Below, in pieces: positions 7,123-16,587 of a stretch of DNA of 64,000 bases; within the stretch, counting starts at the first letter, position 1; each line of letters starts with the position of its first letter. A program made the position numbers and the translations under genes. A model generated the notes under the pieces. It was not told where the DNA came from, made no database searches, and saw nothing but the letters and a program-made list of their open reading frames with translations. This DNA comes from Planctomycetota bacterium (GTDB lineage Bacteria > Planctomycetota > J058), in assembly GCA_019636275.1 (NCBI GenBank), contig JAHBXY010000009.1:34035-98034 (forward strand), written 5' to 3'.

Positions 7123-9956
7123 GCAGCCTCGAAGTCGCTGACACGGCGTTCCGCCATCTCGCCGGCGAGCTCTTGGTGATGATGGATGCCGCGGAGCCTC
7201 TCCATGGACCGGACGCAGGCCCGTGGTGTGAGCTGCTCGCCGACCTCGGCTCCAGCGAACGGCAAGAGGTCGTCTACACGGTGGCTCCGCTACTCTCGAA
7301 GCTCTGCGCCCTTCCTCAGATCGAGCAAGCTGATCGCGAGCGGCTCAACCGCGCATCGAGATCGCAGCTCGAGTTTGCGTGGCGGGCGACGAAGCGAAAC
7401 TCCGGGCTCGTCATTCAGGGGCTGGAGAACGTCTGCATGACGTTCGCCGGGGAACCAGGGCAAAGCGCCGATCTCCTGCGCCGTAGCCTCGAACCCGCTC
7501 ATCTGGCTCGGTTCGGCTATGAGGAGCTGCCACGTCTTTGCCTGCGTCTGGAGCACATCCTCCCGATCGATCCGGCGTTCGTCGTCGAAGTCTACTCCGC
7601 GGCGTACGGCTACACCGAGAAGTCCACCGAGGAGGTACAGCTCGGCCGCAGCCGAATCCTCTCGATGCGGTCGAACAAGAGACAGGACTACCATCACGCT
7701 CGGTGGCAGCTGACGAAGCTCTTCCCTGAGTTCCTGGAGAAGTCACCTGAGCACGCAACCCGAGCGTTGGCCCGCAGCATCGCGGCGCATCGTGCACTCA
7801 AGGTGGATTCGGAGCCGTACTCGAATCTGGAGGACGCACAGGCGTTCGAGTTCTCGGGGGGGCGCGGGCTACTCCGCGAGGACGCGAGCTCGCTCTGGGA
7901 CCGCGGCAAGGAGACGAGCGACGACGCCTGCCAGATCCTTCACGCCTTCCAGGTCGGGCTCGAGAAGTGGCCGGCGGAGCGCGAGGCGGAGTTGGACCGT
8001 GTCATCGCGGTGGTGGTCCAAGAGAATCACCATGCCGCCGTATGGCGCAGACTTCTTGGGGCAGCAAAGACGCACCCGATGCTGGGCTGGAAGCTCCGCA
8101 GCCTGGCCAGCCAGCCTGCATTCCTGACCTGCCGCGACACGTCGTTGCGAGTCGGTGCACTTGCCGCGTCCTTGGTGGAGAAGCTCGACTCAACCCAGAG
8201 GGTGGCCATTGAGCAGGCGATCGCGGCATTGCCCCGCGCCGAACTTCCTCCTGGAACCTCCGCTCGGCGCCTTCAGCGCATGCAAGGGTCCCTTCTCGAG
8301 CTGCTGGCAAAGCATGGCTTCGTCACTGAATCGGCCAAGACCGCGTGGGGTGAGCTTCAGGCAACGCTGCCCGCAGGGGAGTCGTTCGCCGGACCCGATG
8401 ACGATGAACCCATGCGTTTCGGACGACTGACTCCCGTTGACGCTGACGATCGATGGCTCGAGTGGGAGGGCATAGACGTCAAGGCGTCCGAGAGTCGAGC
8501 GATCCTCAATCGAATTCGCACCGTCGCGGAGCGCATGAAGGCCCCGCGCCCGTGGTCACTGGAGCTGGCCTCGACGATCCTTGCGGACTTCGAGGCGCTG
8601 AGCGCAAGTTCACTGGTCCAAGCTCTGCCGGAACAGCTGTCCAAGCGAATCTGGGATGCGCTCGCCGCGACCGCTGGCGGGCTGCTCCTGAAAGCCGGTC
8701 CACACGTCGAAGCGAAGCGCGCTGCCCTCATCGCGGCTCTTCTGGAGGCCAGTAGACACTCCGACCCCCAATTCAATGCAGAGGCGGAGGAGAGCTTCGA
8801 GCACTCGCCCATGTGGGGCTCGTGCGTCCGGATCACTACAGCCGAGCAGATCGGTACAGTCGTGGGAGCGGGAGTCGCCAGCGAAGGACCGCTCCTCGAC
8901 GCTCTCGAGGCGCTAAGCCGGGATCCCGTAGTCAGCGTGCGGTACCAGATTGCACGTAGGCTCGAAGCGCTCGCGCAAGCGCAGCCGACAGTCTTTCAAG
9001 CCGTCCTGACGAGTCGGATGCGCGAGGAAACGAGCGACCCGGTGCTCTCACAGATCATCTGGGGCCCGCTGGCAGCCATCCTGGAACAGCCTGTCGGTCG
9101 GGAGCTCCTGACGCTCGCCCGTCACCGTACAAACGACGGCGAGGACTGGAAGGAGTCGCGGGAAGCCATCGTCACCCGATACCTCGAACTGTACATTCGG
9201 ACGGGAGACGCGGAGGCGAAGTCGTTTCTACAGTCCCTCCTCGGCAACCCGGCGAAGCACTCTCCAGAGTCAGCCAGGATTCCTGCCTTGATGCGGGACT
9301 GCATGCGAATGGGACCCGTCCTGCCTCCCGACCCAGCGATCGATGCCCAACGGGGACGCGTGCTCGGGCTCATGAGGGGCCTGACGCATGACGTAGTGAA
9401 GCTCATTGGATCTCTGGAGAGGACCTACTCCAACGTGACCTCACGCGACGAGATCCCTGCGGACTCTCTCCAGGAATGGGAAGCGCTGGTCTCGGTCGCT
9501 CACTCGCTGGACATGGAGCTCTACTTCGGCTCGGGCGCGCACGACGTAGAAGACAACAAGGGAGGCAATGAGACAGCCGAGTCCAAGGGACAACGAGAGC
9601 GGTTCTACACTGAAGCACGAGACATCCTCGAGACGCTGGGCTCCCTCGGACATCCTTCGACCACTCACAGGCTGATGGAGATCTACGAGACACTCGTCTC
9701 ATTTGACGCGCGGGGGGTGTTTCTCGCGGTGCATCGGATGGTTGTGGCGGGCGTAGGCGGCGGCTACCAGCATGAATCCATGGGAGCTGACCAGATCGTC
9801 AAGTTCGTCGGCCGCTACCTCGCCGATCACCGGCACATCTTCAGGGATGACGAGAAGAGCCGGGCAGCCCTGCGCGAGCTGCTCGATGTGTTCGTGAAGG
9901 CAGGTTGGCCGAGTGCCCGGCGCCTGACACATCGCCTGGAGGAGGTGTTCCGCTGA
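7119..9956 (+). CDS. Large helical-repeat protein, putative separate sensor subunit of the STAND nuclease
   Basis: This 945-residue protein is translationally coupled (ATGA overlap) to the nuclease-STAND gene. It appears almost entirely alpha-helical, with HEAT/TPR-like periodicity (for example VSVRYQIARRLEALAQAQPT near residue 605-625). It has no Walker motif, signal peptide or transmembrane segment. A striking conserved-looking stretch is AAYGYTEKSTEE ... LSMRSNKRQDYHHARWQL near residues 160-195. Together with the 713-residue partner it makes ~1660 residues, the size of a single-chain Avs protein, which suggests the sensor half has been split off as its own chain. I do not recognise the family by itself. 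Confidence 0.7.
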   Translation: MSSLEVADTAFRHLAGELLVMMDAAEPLHGPDAGPWCELLADLGSSERQEVVYTVAPLLSKLCALPQIEQADRERLNRASRSQLEFAWRATKRNSGLVIQGLENVCMTFAGEPGQSADLLRRSLEPAHLARFGYEELPRLCLRLEHILPIDPAFVVEVYSAAYGYTEKSTEEVQLGRSRILSMRSNKRQDYHHARWQLTKLFPEFLEKSPEHATRALARSIAAHRALKVDSEPYSNLEDAQAFEFSGGRGLLREDASSLWDRGKETSDDACQILHAFQVGLEKWPAEREAELDRVIAVVVQENHHAAVWRRLLGAAKTHPMLGWKLRSLASQPAFLTCRDTSLRVGALAASLVEKLDSTQRVAIEQAIAALPRAELPPGTSARRLQRMQGSLLELLAKHGFVTESAKTAWGELQATLPAGESFAGPDDDEPMRFGRLTPVDADDRWLEWEGIDVKASESRAILNRIRTVAERMKAPRPWSLELASTILADFEALSASSLVQALPEQLSKRIWDALAATAGGLLLKAGPHVEAKRAALIAALLEASRHSDPQFNAEAEESFEHSPMWGSCVRITTAEQIGTVVGAGVASEGPLLDALEALSRDPVVSVRYQIARRLEALAQAQPTVFQAVLTSRMREETSDPVLSQIIWGPLAAILEQPVGRELLTLARHRTNDGEDWKESREAIVTRYLELYIRTGDAEAKSFLQSLLGNPAKHSPESARIPALMRDCMRMGPVLPPDPAIDAQRGRVLGLMRGLTHDVVKLIGSLERTYSNVTSRDEIPADSLQEWEALVSVAHSLDMELYFGSGAHDVEDNKGGNETAESKGQRERFYTEARDILETLGSLGHPSTTHRLMEIYETLVSFDARGVFLAVHRMVVAGVGGGYQHESMGADQIVKFVGRYLADHRHIFRDDEKSRAALRELLDVFVKAGWPSARRLTHRLEEVFR

Positions 9957-10026
9957 TCTGAGCCTCGCGCCAGCTCCGTTCGATGGAGGCAGGCCGCGAC
10001 ATGATCGATACGTCACCCCGAGGGCG

Positions 10027-13000
10027 ATGCGAGTGAGCAGCAAGAACAGGCCGAGCGGCGCACGGAAGCGGCGAGTGAGCGGCTCAGCGGCCAAGGCGCC
10101 CAAGAAGGAGGTCGAGCCGAAACGAGGCCAGCGCAAGTCAGGAGCAGGCCAGCGCAAGACAGGAGCGAAGGGGGTCTCGGCGCGGAAATCAGCCAAGCGC
10201 CAAACGGCGTCCAAGGCCGCCTCAACGACCGCGCGCAGTTCCGGCCAGCCGACTGCCGGCACTCCAGGCGCTGGAGTGCGTCAGCGGACTCCCGCTGCAG
10301 ATGACGCGGTGACCATCTTCACGGTGGGTGCGGACTCCCTGCGTCCGTTCTCGGGCCAGCAGGCCGTGCTCGCGTTCCGCGACTTGCTGTGGGCGGAGGC
10401 ATACCGGCTGGGCCTATCGCCAGCGAGCGTCACGATCAACCAGCGCATCGAGATCCCGGACGGCGGCGTGGACGCGGACGTCCGCGCTCAGATCGCGCCA
10501 GGACGAAGCCTCCTTGTCTCCGGAACGACGTCCTTCCAGATCAAGGGAGGAGCCTCTTTCGAGCCATGGAAGCTGGCGGATCTAAAGAAGGAGCTGTTCG
10601 GGAAGAAGAAGCCCTCTGGCACGGCGCTCGGCGACGAGGTGAGACGTTGCCTCGAGCAGAGCGACCGGTATGTGCTCGTCACCTTCGGTCATGACCTGAC
10701 ACCTCAGCGAAGGCGGCTAGCCGAAACCCACCTCCGCAATCAGCTTGCTGCAGCCGGGTTCGGCGCGGCAAACGTGGAGGTGTGGGGAATCGGGCAGCTT
10801 CTCGGAGCTGCACGGCCGTTCCCATCGCTGTGCCTCGAATTCAACGGGAGAGACTGGCTCGACCTGCAGAGCTTCGACAGCTGGGCCAACACCATGTCGT
10901 TGAGGAGCGCCTTCGTTCCGGGCCCCCCCCAGCAGGCCCTTCTCGCCGAACTGCAGGCCGCCTTTCGCGGGGGCACTCGCCACGTCCGCCTCACGGGTGA
11001 GCCAGGACTGGGGAAAACTCGCATCGTGCTCGAGTCGCTCCGCTCACCGGATCTCGCGCCGCTTGTTCTCTATTGTGCGCACGCAGAGCGATTTCTGCAG
11101 AGCTCGGTTTTCAAGCAGATACTGCGCCCGGACAACAGGTTCCACGCGATCATCGTGGTCGACGACTGCTCGACGGCGGACTTGAGCAACATCTGGGACG
11201 CGATCCAGCCGCGCTCGGACCGCATCCGCCTGGTGACGGTCGGCCACGACCATGACCTGACGACGGACACCCAGACCGTTCGGCGGAGCATGCCACTGCT
11301 TCCGCGCGAGCAGATCATCGAGATCCTGCGTGGGCACGAGGTCCTTGCTGGCGCCGCTTACCACTGGGCGGACATCTGCGAAGGGTCCCCACGCGTCGCG
11401 CACGTGATCGGCGGGAACCTCAAGCACAACCCAGGAGACGTGCTGGCGCCTCCCACGAACAGCAACATTTGGGAACGATTCGTGGTCGGTGCCGATGACC
11501 CGGCGTCGCCGCGGGTCCGACAGCGTTGGTTGGTGCTCCGGTACGTCGCCCTGTTCCTCCGGTTCGGGATGGAGGGCCAGCTCGCGGGAGAGGGCCGCGC
11601 CATCGCCGAGTTGATCCAGGCGGCCGACCCGACCATCACGTTCGACGTGTTCTGCTCGGTCGTGAGAGACATGCGAAGGCGAAGAGTCTTGCAGGGCGCC
11701 TCCACTCTGCGGCTCGTCCCGCGCGCACTGCATGTCTGGCTCTGGACCCAGTGGTGGGAGCACCATGGGCCCACGTTCGACGCTCCGCGGTTCCTCGGCC
11801 TTCCAGGTCGACTGCCCGCGTGGTTCTGTGAGCTCTTCCGCTACGCAGGATCGTCTCCAGCGGCGGCATCACGCGCGCGTGCGCTTCTCGACGATCCGAC
11901 CGTGCTGAACGACGCCGCTCTGCAAGAGCACGCCGGGGCAGCCATGTTCAACGCGCTTGCAGAGGCGTGCCCTGAGGCAGCCGTTCGTTTCCTCGAACGA
12001 ACACTCGGCCGCTGGGGCGACGAGATCCTTCGTGCCTTCGGGCCGGGCCGGCGCTCGGTGATCTTCGCCCTGGAGAAGATCGCGATGGGCAGGTCCTCGT
12101 TCCCGCGGGCGGCCCTCGTGCTCGCTCGCCTCGCCGAGTGCGAGAACGAACGGTGCGGCAACAACGCGTCCGGCGTGTTCGCCGGCTTGTTCTCTCTCGG
12201 CAACGGCAGTGGCGCTCCGACGGAGGCACCGCCAGCCGAACGCCTGTCCACCCTGAGGGCCGTTCTCCTGTCGGACCGCGTCGCGCGGCGTCAGCTCGGT
12301 CTTCAGGCCTGCCGGTCCGCCCTCTACCGCGGGCCGTTCACCAGGATAGGGGGCGCGGAGTTCCGCGGACTGCATCAGGCAACCCCCTGGGTACCACGTG
12401 ATCAGGAGGAACTGCTGCAGGCCTACCGCTCCGTGTGGACGCTCACGTTGGAGGCCTGGAGGCTGTTCGACGGCGAGGACAAGCTCACCGCGGGCACCAT
12501 CCTGATCGAGTCAGGCCCTCGCCTCCTCAGCAACGCGCTCGATGAACTGATCGTCGAGACGTTCGAGGAGCTCGCGGCCGTAGAGCAGCACCGCCGCGCG
12601 CTGCTCGACATGACCTTGAACGCGCTCGACACCGACCACAATGAGAGGCGAGGTGCCTGCTACGCGGCCCCCATCCGCGCGAGGCTCCAAGCACTCCACG
12701 ATCGGCTGGTGGGTACGTCACTGGTCGATCGTGTCCACCGGCATGTAGGGCTCAATCTCCGAGCCGATCGACCGAGATCGCGGACCTACTCCGAGTCCGA
12801 GGAGATCATCCGGGACAGGCTCCGTCAGCTCGCAACCGAGTGCGTCCGGGATGAGCCGACGCTTCGACAACTGCTCCCATGGCTCCTCTCGCGGTCGGCG
12901 GAGCGCGCCATGCTCTTCGCAGTCGAGATCGCCCGGGTGCCCGTGGCGGAGGGCTTCGTCGACATCGTCGTGGAGGCGCAGGACACGACGCCAGCCGAGT

Positions 13001-14103
13001 CGGCGAGCCTCTGCTTCCTCGCAGGCCTTCTTCTCGTCGAGCGGGAACGCGGAGCTGAGAACTGGCACCGACGCCTAGATGAGTTGGCGGCTCATCGAAC
13101 ACGAGCAACGTGGGTCCCGGAGCTGACGTGGCGATCGAGCGGTGTAGGCGGGCTGGACGAGAGAGCCGCACGCCGGGTCCACCGAGTCATCGAAGCGGGC
13201 GCCGCGCCGCCCACGACGCTCGCCTTCTGGCACATCGGCCGTGACTTCATGGCGTTGCCCTGGGAAGTTGCGGAGCTCTGGATCATCCAGCTCTTGGCGG
13301 TGGCGACCCCGCAGACGACGTCCATAGCCACGGCGCTGTTCGCGGACTACTTCTGCCCCAGCACCGAACCACGTGGTCCCGAGCGACAGCTACCGCGCGA
13401 GCTCACGCGCCGTGTGCTTCACCAGGGATTCCCGGCGAGGGGCAGCGAGGACGCGAGCCGGGAGTACGACTGGACGCGAATCGCGGAGGCGTACCGGCAG
13501 CAGTACCCGGCGGACGCGCTCGACCTCATGGTGCTCGTCCTTGAACGGCTTCGTGAGGATCGACAACGGATCTCGGCATCGGACGAGGCCGCAAGCGTCC
13601 TCCACGCGATCTTCGCCGCGGACCCGCGAGCCGCTTGGGAGAGGCTCGCGCCGCTCATGGAAGACTGGACGAACGCCTGGTTCGTCCTTCATTGGCTGCA
13701 GGACAGCGCCCACGTCTTCGGCGATCGCGGTCCTGGCCTGCTTCACCTGGTCCCATGCGATCTTCTGTGGGCGTGGGTAGACGTCGAGCCCCAGCGACGA
13801 GCGCCGCTTCTCGCCCGCAACGTGCACAACTCTCTCGAAGGTGCGGCCGGCGCGCTCACGCGAGATGTCCTGGTCCGCTACGGCGGGATCGAACACGTCA
13901 TGGGTGAGCTTCACGCGAACTTCTCGACGGAGGGGTGGTGCGGCTCGGAGGCCGGCCACTACCGCCGCTGCCTGCAGAACGTCGTGCGTTGGTCCGAAGG
14001 CGAGTCGGACCCGCACGTGCGGCGTTGGCTCGAGGATCGGATCGACTACTTGAACCGCCGCATCAACAACGCGATCGACGAGGAGGAACGAGAAGACTAC
14101 TGA
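10027..14103 (+). CDS. Second, single-chain nuclease-STAND-type protein with basic N-terminal tail
   Basis: This 1358-residue protein starts at ATG with GAGGG upstream. Residues ~5-80 are a Lys/Arg/Ala/Ser-rich disordered tail like histone H1. A PD-(D/E)xK-like block follows: IPDGGVDADV (about 142-151) and FQIKGG (about 170-175). A P-loop NTPase comes next, with GEPGLGKT (about 324-331) and HAIIVVDDCS (about 372-381). The remaining ~950 residues are helical repeats. The nuclease-NTPase-repeat order is that of a one-chain STAND defence protein, in contrast to the split pair just upstream. It lies 70 bp after that pair and is probably co-transcribed with it. Function is inferred. Confidence 0.72.
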   Translation: MRVSSKNRPSGARKRRVSGSAAKAPKKEVEPKRGQRKSGAGQRKTGAKGVSARKSAKRQTASKAASTTARSSGQPTAGTPGAGVRQRTPAADDAVTIFTVGADSLRPFSGQQAVLAFRDLLWAEAYRLGLSPASVTINQRIEIPDGGVDADVRAQIAPGRSLLVSGTTSFQIKGGASFEPWKLADLKKELFGKKKPSGTALGDEVRRCLEQSDRYVLVTFGHDLTPQRRRLAETHLRNQLAAAGFGAANVEVWGIGQLLGAARPFPSLCLEFNGRDWLDLQSFDSWANTMSLRSAFVPGPPQQALLAELQAAFRGGTRHVRLTGEPGLGKTRIVLESLRSPDLAPLVLYCAHAERFLQSSVFKQILRPDNRFHAIIVVDDCSTADLSNIWDAIQPRSDRIRLVTVGHDHDLTTDTQTVRRSMPLLPREQIIEILRGHEVLAGAAYHWADICEGSPRVAHVIGGNLKHNPGDVLAPPTNSNIWERFVVGADDPASPRVRQRWLVLRYVALFLRFGMEGQLAGEGRAIAELIQAADPTITFDVFCSVVRDMRRRRVLQGASTLRLVPRALHVWLWTQWWEHHGPTFDAPRFLGLPGRLPAWFCELFRYAGSSPAAASRARALLDDPTVLNDAALQEHAGAAMFNALAEACPEAAVRFLERTLGRWGDEILRAFGPGRRSVIFALEKIAMGRSSFPRAALVLARLAECENERCGNNASGVFAGLFSLGNGSGAPTEAPPAERLSTLRAVLLSDRVARRQLGLQACRSALYRGPFTRIGGAEFRGLHQATPWVPRDQEELLQAYRSVWTLTLEAWRLFDGEDKLTAGTILIESGPRLLSNALDELIVETFEELAAVEQHRRALLDMTLNALDTDHNERRGACYAAPIRARLQALHDRLVGTSLVDRVHRHVGLNLRADRPRSRTYSESEEIIRDRLRQLATECVRDEPTLRQLLPWLLSRSAERAMLFAVEIARVPVAEGFVDIVVEAQDTTPAESASLCFLAGLLLVERERGAENWHRRLDELAAHRTRATWVPELTWRSSGVGGLDERAARRVHRVIEAGAAPPTTLAFWHIGRDFMALPWEVAELWIIQLLAVATPQTTSIATALFADYFCPSTEPRGPERQLPRELTRRVLHQGFPARGSEDASREYDWTRIAEAYRQQYPADALDLMVLVLERLREDRQRISASDEAASVLHAIFAADPRAAWERLAPLMEDWTNAWFVLHWLQDSAHVFGDRGPGLLHLVPCDLLWAWVDVEPQRRAPLLARNVHNSLEGAAGALTRDVLVRYGGIEHVMGELHANFSTEGWCGSEAGHYRRCLQNVVRWSEGESDPHVRRWLEDRIDYLNRRINNAIDEEEREDY

Positions 14104-14137
14104 CCACGAGGACTGGGGGCGCCGGGCGTGAAGAAGC

Positions 14138-14977
14138 TCAGCCGTGGATCACGAGCTTCAGCGGGTCCGGGGATCGGTCGGAGATCACCCACGGGCACAG
14201 CTGCGCGCTAACCGCTCGGACAAGGCGGTCGGCGGCGGACGACGCGAGTTGCTCGCACACCGCCTGGTGCCTCCGTCGCCAATCCGCGATCGCCTCATTG
14301 GAGTCACCCGGCCCGTCGCTCTGAGTTCCAAGCCTGCACTGGGTCCACTCGGACAAGGCGCGATCGCCGACGACGTCCAGGGCCAACGAGATGGACTCCT
14401 TCGCCGACCGAAGCGCCGGAGCGTTTCCGCTGTAAGCCAGGGCACGAATCGCGCTGCGCACGGCGATGGCAGGGCGCCTCTCCGCCGCGTTGGGGCCCCG
14501 CACCTGGCCATAGCCGCAGAGCACGTCCGGCCGGCGCTCGAGGCGGCGTGCGATCTCGGTACTCGCCTTCGAGGCGCCGCCCAGCTGTTCGGGCCGACCG
14601 CATAGCAGTGCGGACGCGGAGGTCCGCAGGAGGTCGCCGAGCTCCTGCAGGGCCGGTCCGGCATGGATAACGGGGAAGAGCGGCGGCCGCGGCAGCGGAG
14701 CGTCGATCACGCGTTGCATCTCCAAACACGAGAGGATGGCTGCACGCACGGCCACCTTGCGCTCCGCGCAGACCTCCTCGACCCACTCATGCGGGACACG
14801 AGCGCCGCCCCCCAGCGCATGCAGCGCGGGGTCATGTCCCAGCACCGCGAGGAGCCGCAGCCGTTGCATGGGCAGATCTCCGGACCGGACGCGCTCAAGG
14901 AGCCATGCCGCACCGTCGTCGGCTCTTCCAGTTGCCCGGTATCGGCGTTCCAGATTGCGCAGTCGGGCGTCGGTCAT
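14138..14977 (-). CDS. Hypothetical protein with planctomycete-type N-terminal helical module
   Basis: This 279-residue cytosolic protein begins LRNLERRYRATGRADDGAAW, LLERVRSGDL and RLRLLAVLGHDPALHALG, a helical module seen at the N-terminus of many planctomycete and myxobacterial proteins of unknown role. The rest is helical with Ala and Leu repeats (AIRALAYSGNAPALRSAKES) and no catalytic motif. It runs convergently with the 1358-residue defence-type gene, with 34 bp between the stops and no clear terminator. It may be unrelated to that system or may be a late-added accessory. Confidence 0.65.
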   Translation of the reverse strand: MTDARLRNLERRYRATGRADDGAAWLLERVRSGDLPMQRLRLLAVLGHDPALHALGGGARVPHEWVEEVCAERKVAVRAAILSCLEMQRVIDAPLPRPPLFPVIHAGPALQELGDLLRTSASALLCGRPEQLGGASKASTEIARRLERRPDVLCGYGQVRGPNAAERRPAIAVRSAIRALAYSGNAPALRSAKESISLALDVVGDRALSEWTQCRLGTQSDGPGDSNEAIADWRRRHQAVCEQLASSAADRLVRAVSAQLCPWVISDRSPDPLKLVIHG

Positions 14978-15038
14978 CGGTGCACGGCCACGGCCACATC
15001 CTGAACAGTGCGAGCGCAGATGACAACACGACGAAGCC

Positions 15039-15065
15039 CCTGGACTTGCGCTGCGCTAGTCCAGG
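15039..15065 (-). terminator. Hairpin at the end of the AAA+ operon
   Basis: An inverted repeat CCTGGAC/GTCCAGG with a 13-nt loop overlaps the TAG stop of the minus-strand AAA+ gene. There is no T-run, so terminator function is a guess. Confidence 0.35.
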
Positions 15066-16585
15066 CAGACCCGACGGGCCTTTCGGATCACGGCCCGGAC
15101 CAGCGCATCGACCTCATGTCGCTGGCTCGCTCTCGCTTGCCGTGCAACCTCCTTGAGGAGGTATGCGCCAAGGACGCCGGCGTCTTCGACCGAGAGGCCG
15201 AGCGTCTGCGCGACCTTCTGTGCTGCCGAAGCGAGCGGCCGCACGTCGCGCACCCCTAGTCTCGCGCGCTTGAGCGCGCGCTCCAGCCTTGCGAGCTCGC
15301 GGAGCCTCTCCTTGTCGACACCGAGACGGATCACCTGCTCCGCGTCCTCCGGGGCGACCCGGCAGGCGTCGCAGGCTTCGGCGAGGGCGTGCAGCCTCGC
15401 GTTGTAGTCGAAGAGGCTCGCGCTCATCGGACCATCGATCGTCGCGCCAGCAGCGCAGGGCGCGGCGCCCGTTGCGCGCCATTGGCTGGCGACGTCCCTC
15501 CAGTCGGGCCGATACCGCCCGAGCGCCTCGGTGACGCTCAGGTAGCAGAACAGCATCGCGTCCACGGCATCGCGCGGCTCCTCGAGCCCGTCGATCGCGG
15601 TCGCGGCGATGGCGAGCATCGCGAGCGACGAGACGTTGATGTCGCCGAGGGCCTCGCGGTCCCTGGCGACCTCGAGGAGCCTCGCCTTCACCTCCTCGCC
15701 AGGTTCCCAGTCGAGGCGGCGGGGCTTCGGGATCGGCGCGGGGTCGAGCGTCCCGAGTCGCTCGAGGAAGTCGTCGCCCTTCTCGAGGATGTCGAAGGGG
15801 ATCTCGAGCGACGTCACGTCCGAGATCACCGTGCGCCTGAGCATCGGCGGGTCGTAGCCGAGCTTCTCCGGCCAGGTGGTGCCGCTCTCCGGGTTCACCG
15901 TGAGGATCGGGACGGGCAGGGCCTCGAAGGCGCCGTTCGGCGAGGGGAGCGAGACCTTGCCGAACATGAAGGGCTCGGTCTGGGCCTTCACCTCCGGCTG
16001 CCAGCGGTTGATGTCGTCGAAGCCGACGATCGGGGCCTTGAGGGCGTCCAGGACGGTGGTCGACTCGCCCTTCGAGTTCTTCCGACCCAGGAGCGCGCGT
16101 CCGCTCTCGTGGCCAAGGTAGAAGACGAGCGTCTCCGGGTCGAGGCCGAGGATCCGGCACATGGCCTCGGCGATCCAGCTCTTCCAGCGCAGGTGCGGGC
16201 CCGACACGATGAACGTCAGGTGGTGCTTCGGCCTGATCCGGTTCCAGCGTGCGATCACGGCCAGGTAGATCAGGAACAAGAGTGGCCGAAACTCGGGGAT
16301 CGGCACGTGCCGGAGGTGGGGCAGGTACCGCTCGAGCTGGGGGAACCCGTCGGAGTCGCACGTTGGCGTGGGCGCGGTGATCGCTGCCCAGGCCTCGCGC
16401 CCTGCCGGGGTCACGAAGTACTTCGTCCCGTCTCGGTCGAGCCAGCCCTTCTTCTGGAAGGCGCTGATGATGTTGTAGGCGGCGTTCTTCGGCACGCGCC
16501 CCAGGAGCGGCTTCACGACCACCGGCCCCCCACTCATGGCGAAGTACTCGAGCACCGCCCGTTCTCGCGCGTCGAGGTTGGCCAT
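15056..16585 (-). CDS. Winged-helix AAA+ (MCM/MoxR-like) ATPase of unknown function
   Basis: The product is 509 residues. Residues 1-75 form a winged-helix-like domain (ERAVLEYFAMSG ... GWLDRDGTKYFVTPAGREAW). An AAA+ core follows: a deviant Walker A SGPHLRWKSW (the usual glycine before the lysine is replaced by Trp), Walker B PIVGFDDINRW, a sensor-1-like ILTVNPESG and an arginine-bearing LRRTVISD. A long helical C-terminal region rich in Arg and Ala follows. The order resembles MCM or MoxR-type remodelling ATPases attached to a DNA-binding domain. It is the third gene of a tight minus-strand operon (2-bp gap to the gene upstream). It may act in element replication, regulation or defence; I cannot decide. 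Confidence 0.65.
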   Translation of the reverse strand: MANLDARERAVLEYFAMSGGPVVVKPLLGRVPKNAAYNIISAFQKKGWLDRDGTKYFVTPAGREAWAAITAPTPTCDSDGFPQLERYLPHLRHVPIPEFRPLLFLIYLAVIARWNRIRPKHHLTFIVSGPHLRWKSWIAEAMCRILGLDPETLVFYLGHESGRALLGRKNSKGESTTVLDALKAPIVGFDDINRWQPEVKAQTEPFMFGKVSLPSPNGAFEALPVPILTVNPESGTTWPEKLGYDPPMLRRTVISDVTSLEIPFDILEKGDDFLERLGTLDPAPIPKPRRLDWEPGEEVKARLLEVARDREALGDINVSSLAMLAIAATAIDGLEEPRDAVDAMLFCYLSVTEALGRYRPDWRDVASQWRATGAAPCAAGATIDGPMSASLFDYNARLHALAEACDACRVAPEDAEQVIRLGVDKERLRELARLERALKRARLGVRDVRPLASAAQKVAQTLGLSVEDAGVLGAYLLKEVARQARASQRHEVDALVRAVIRKARRVCLD

Positions 16586-16587
16586 GG

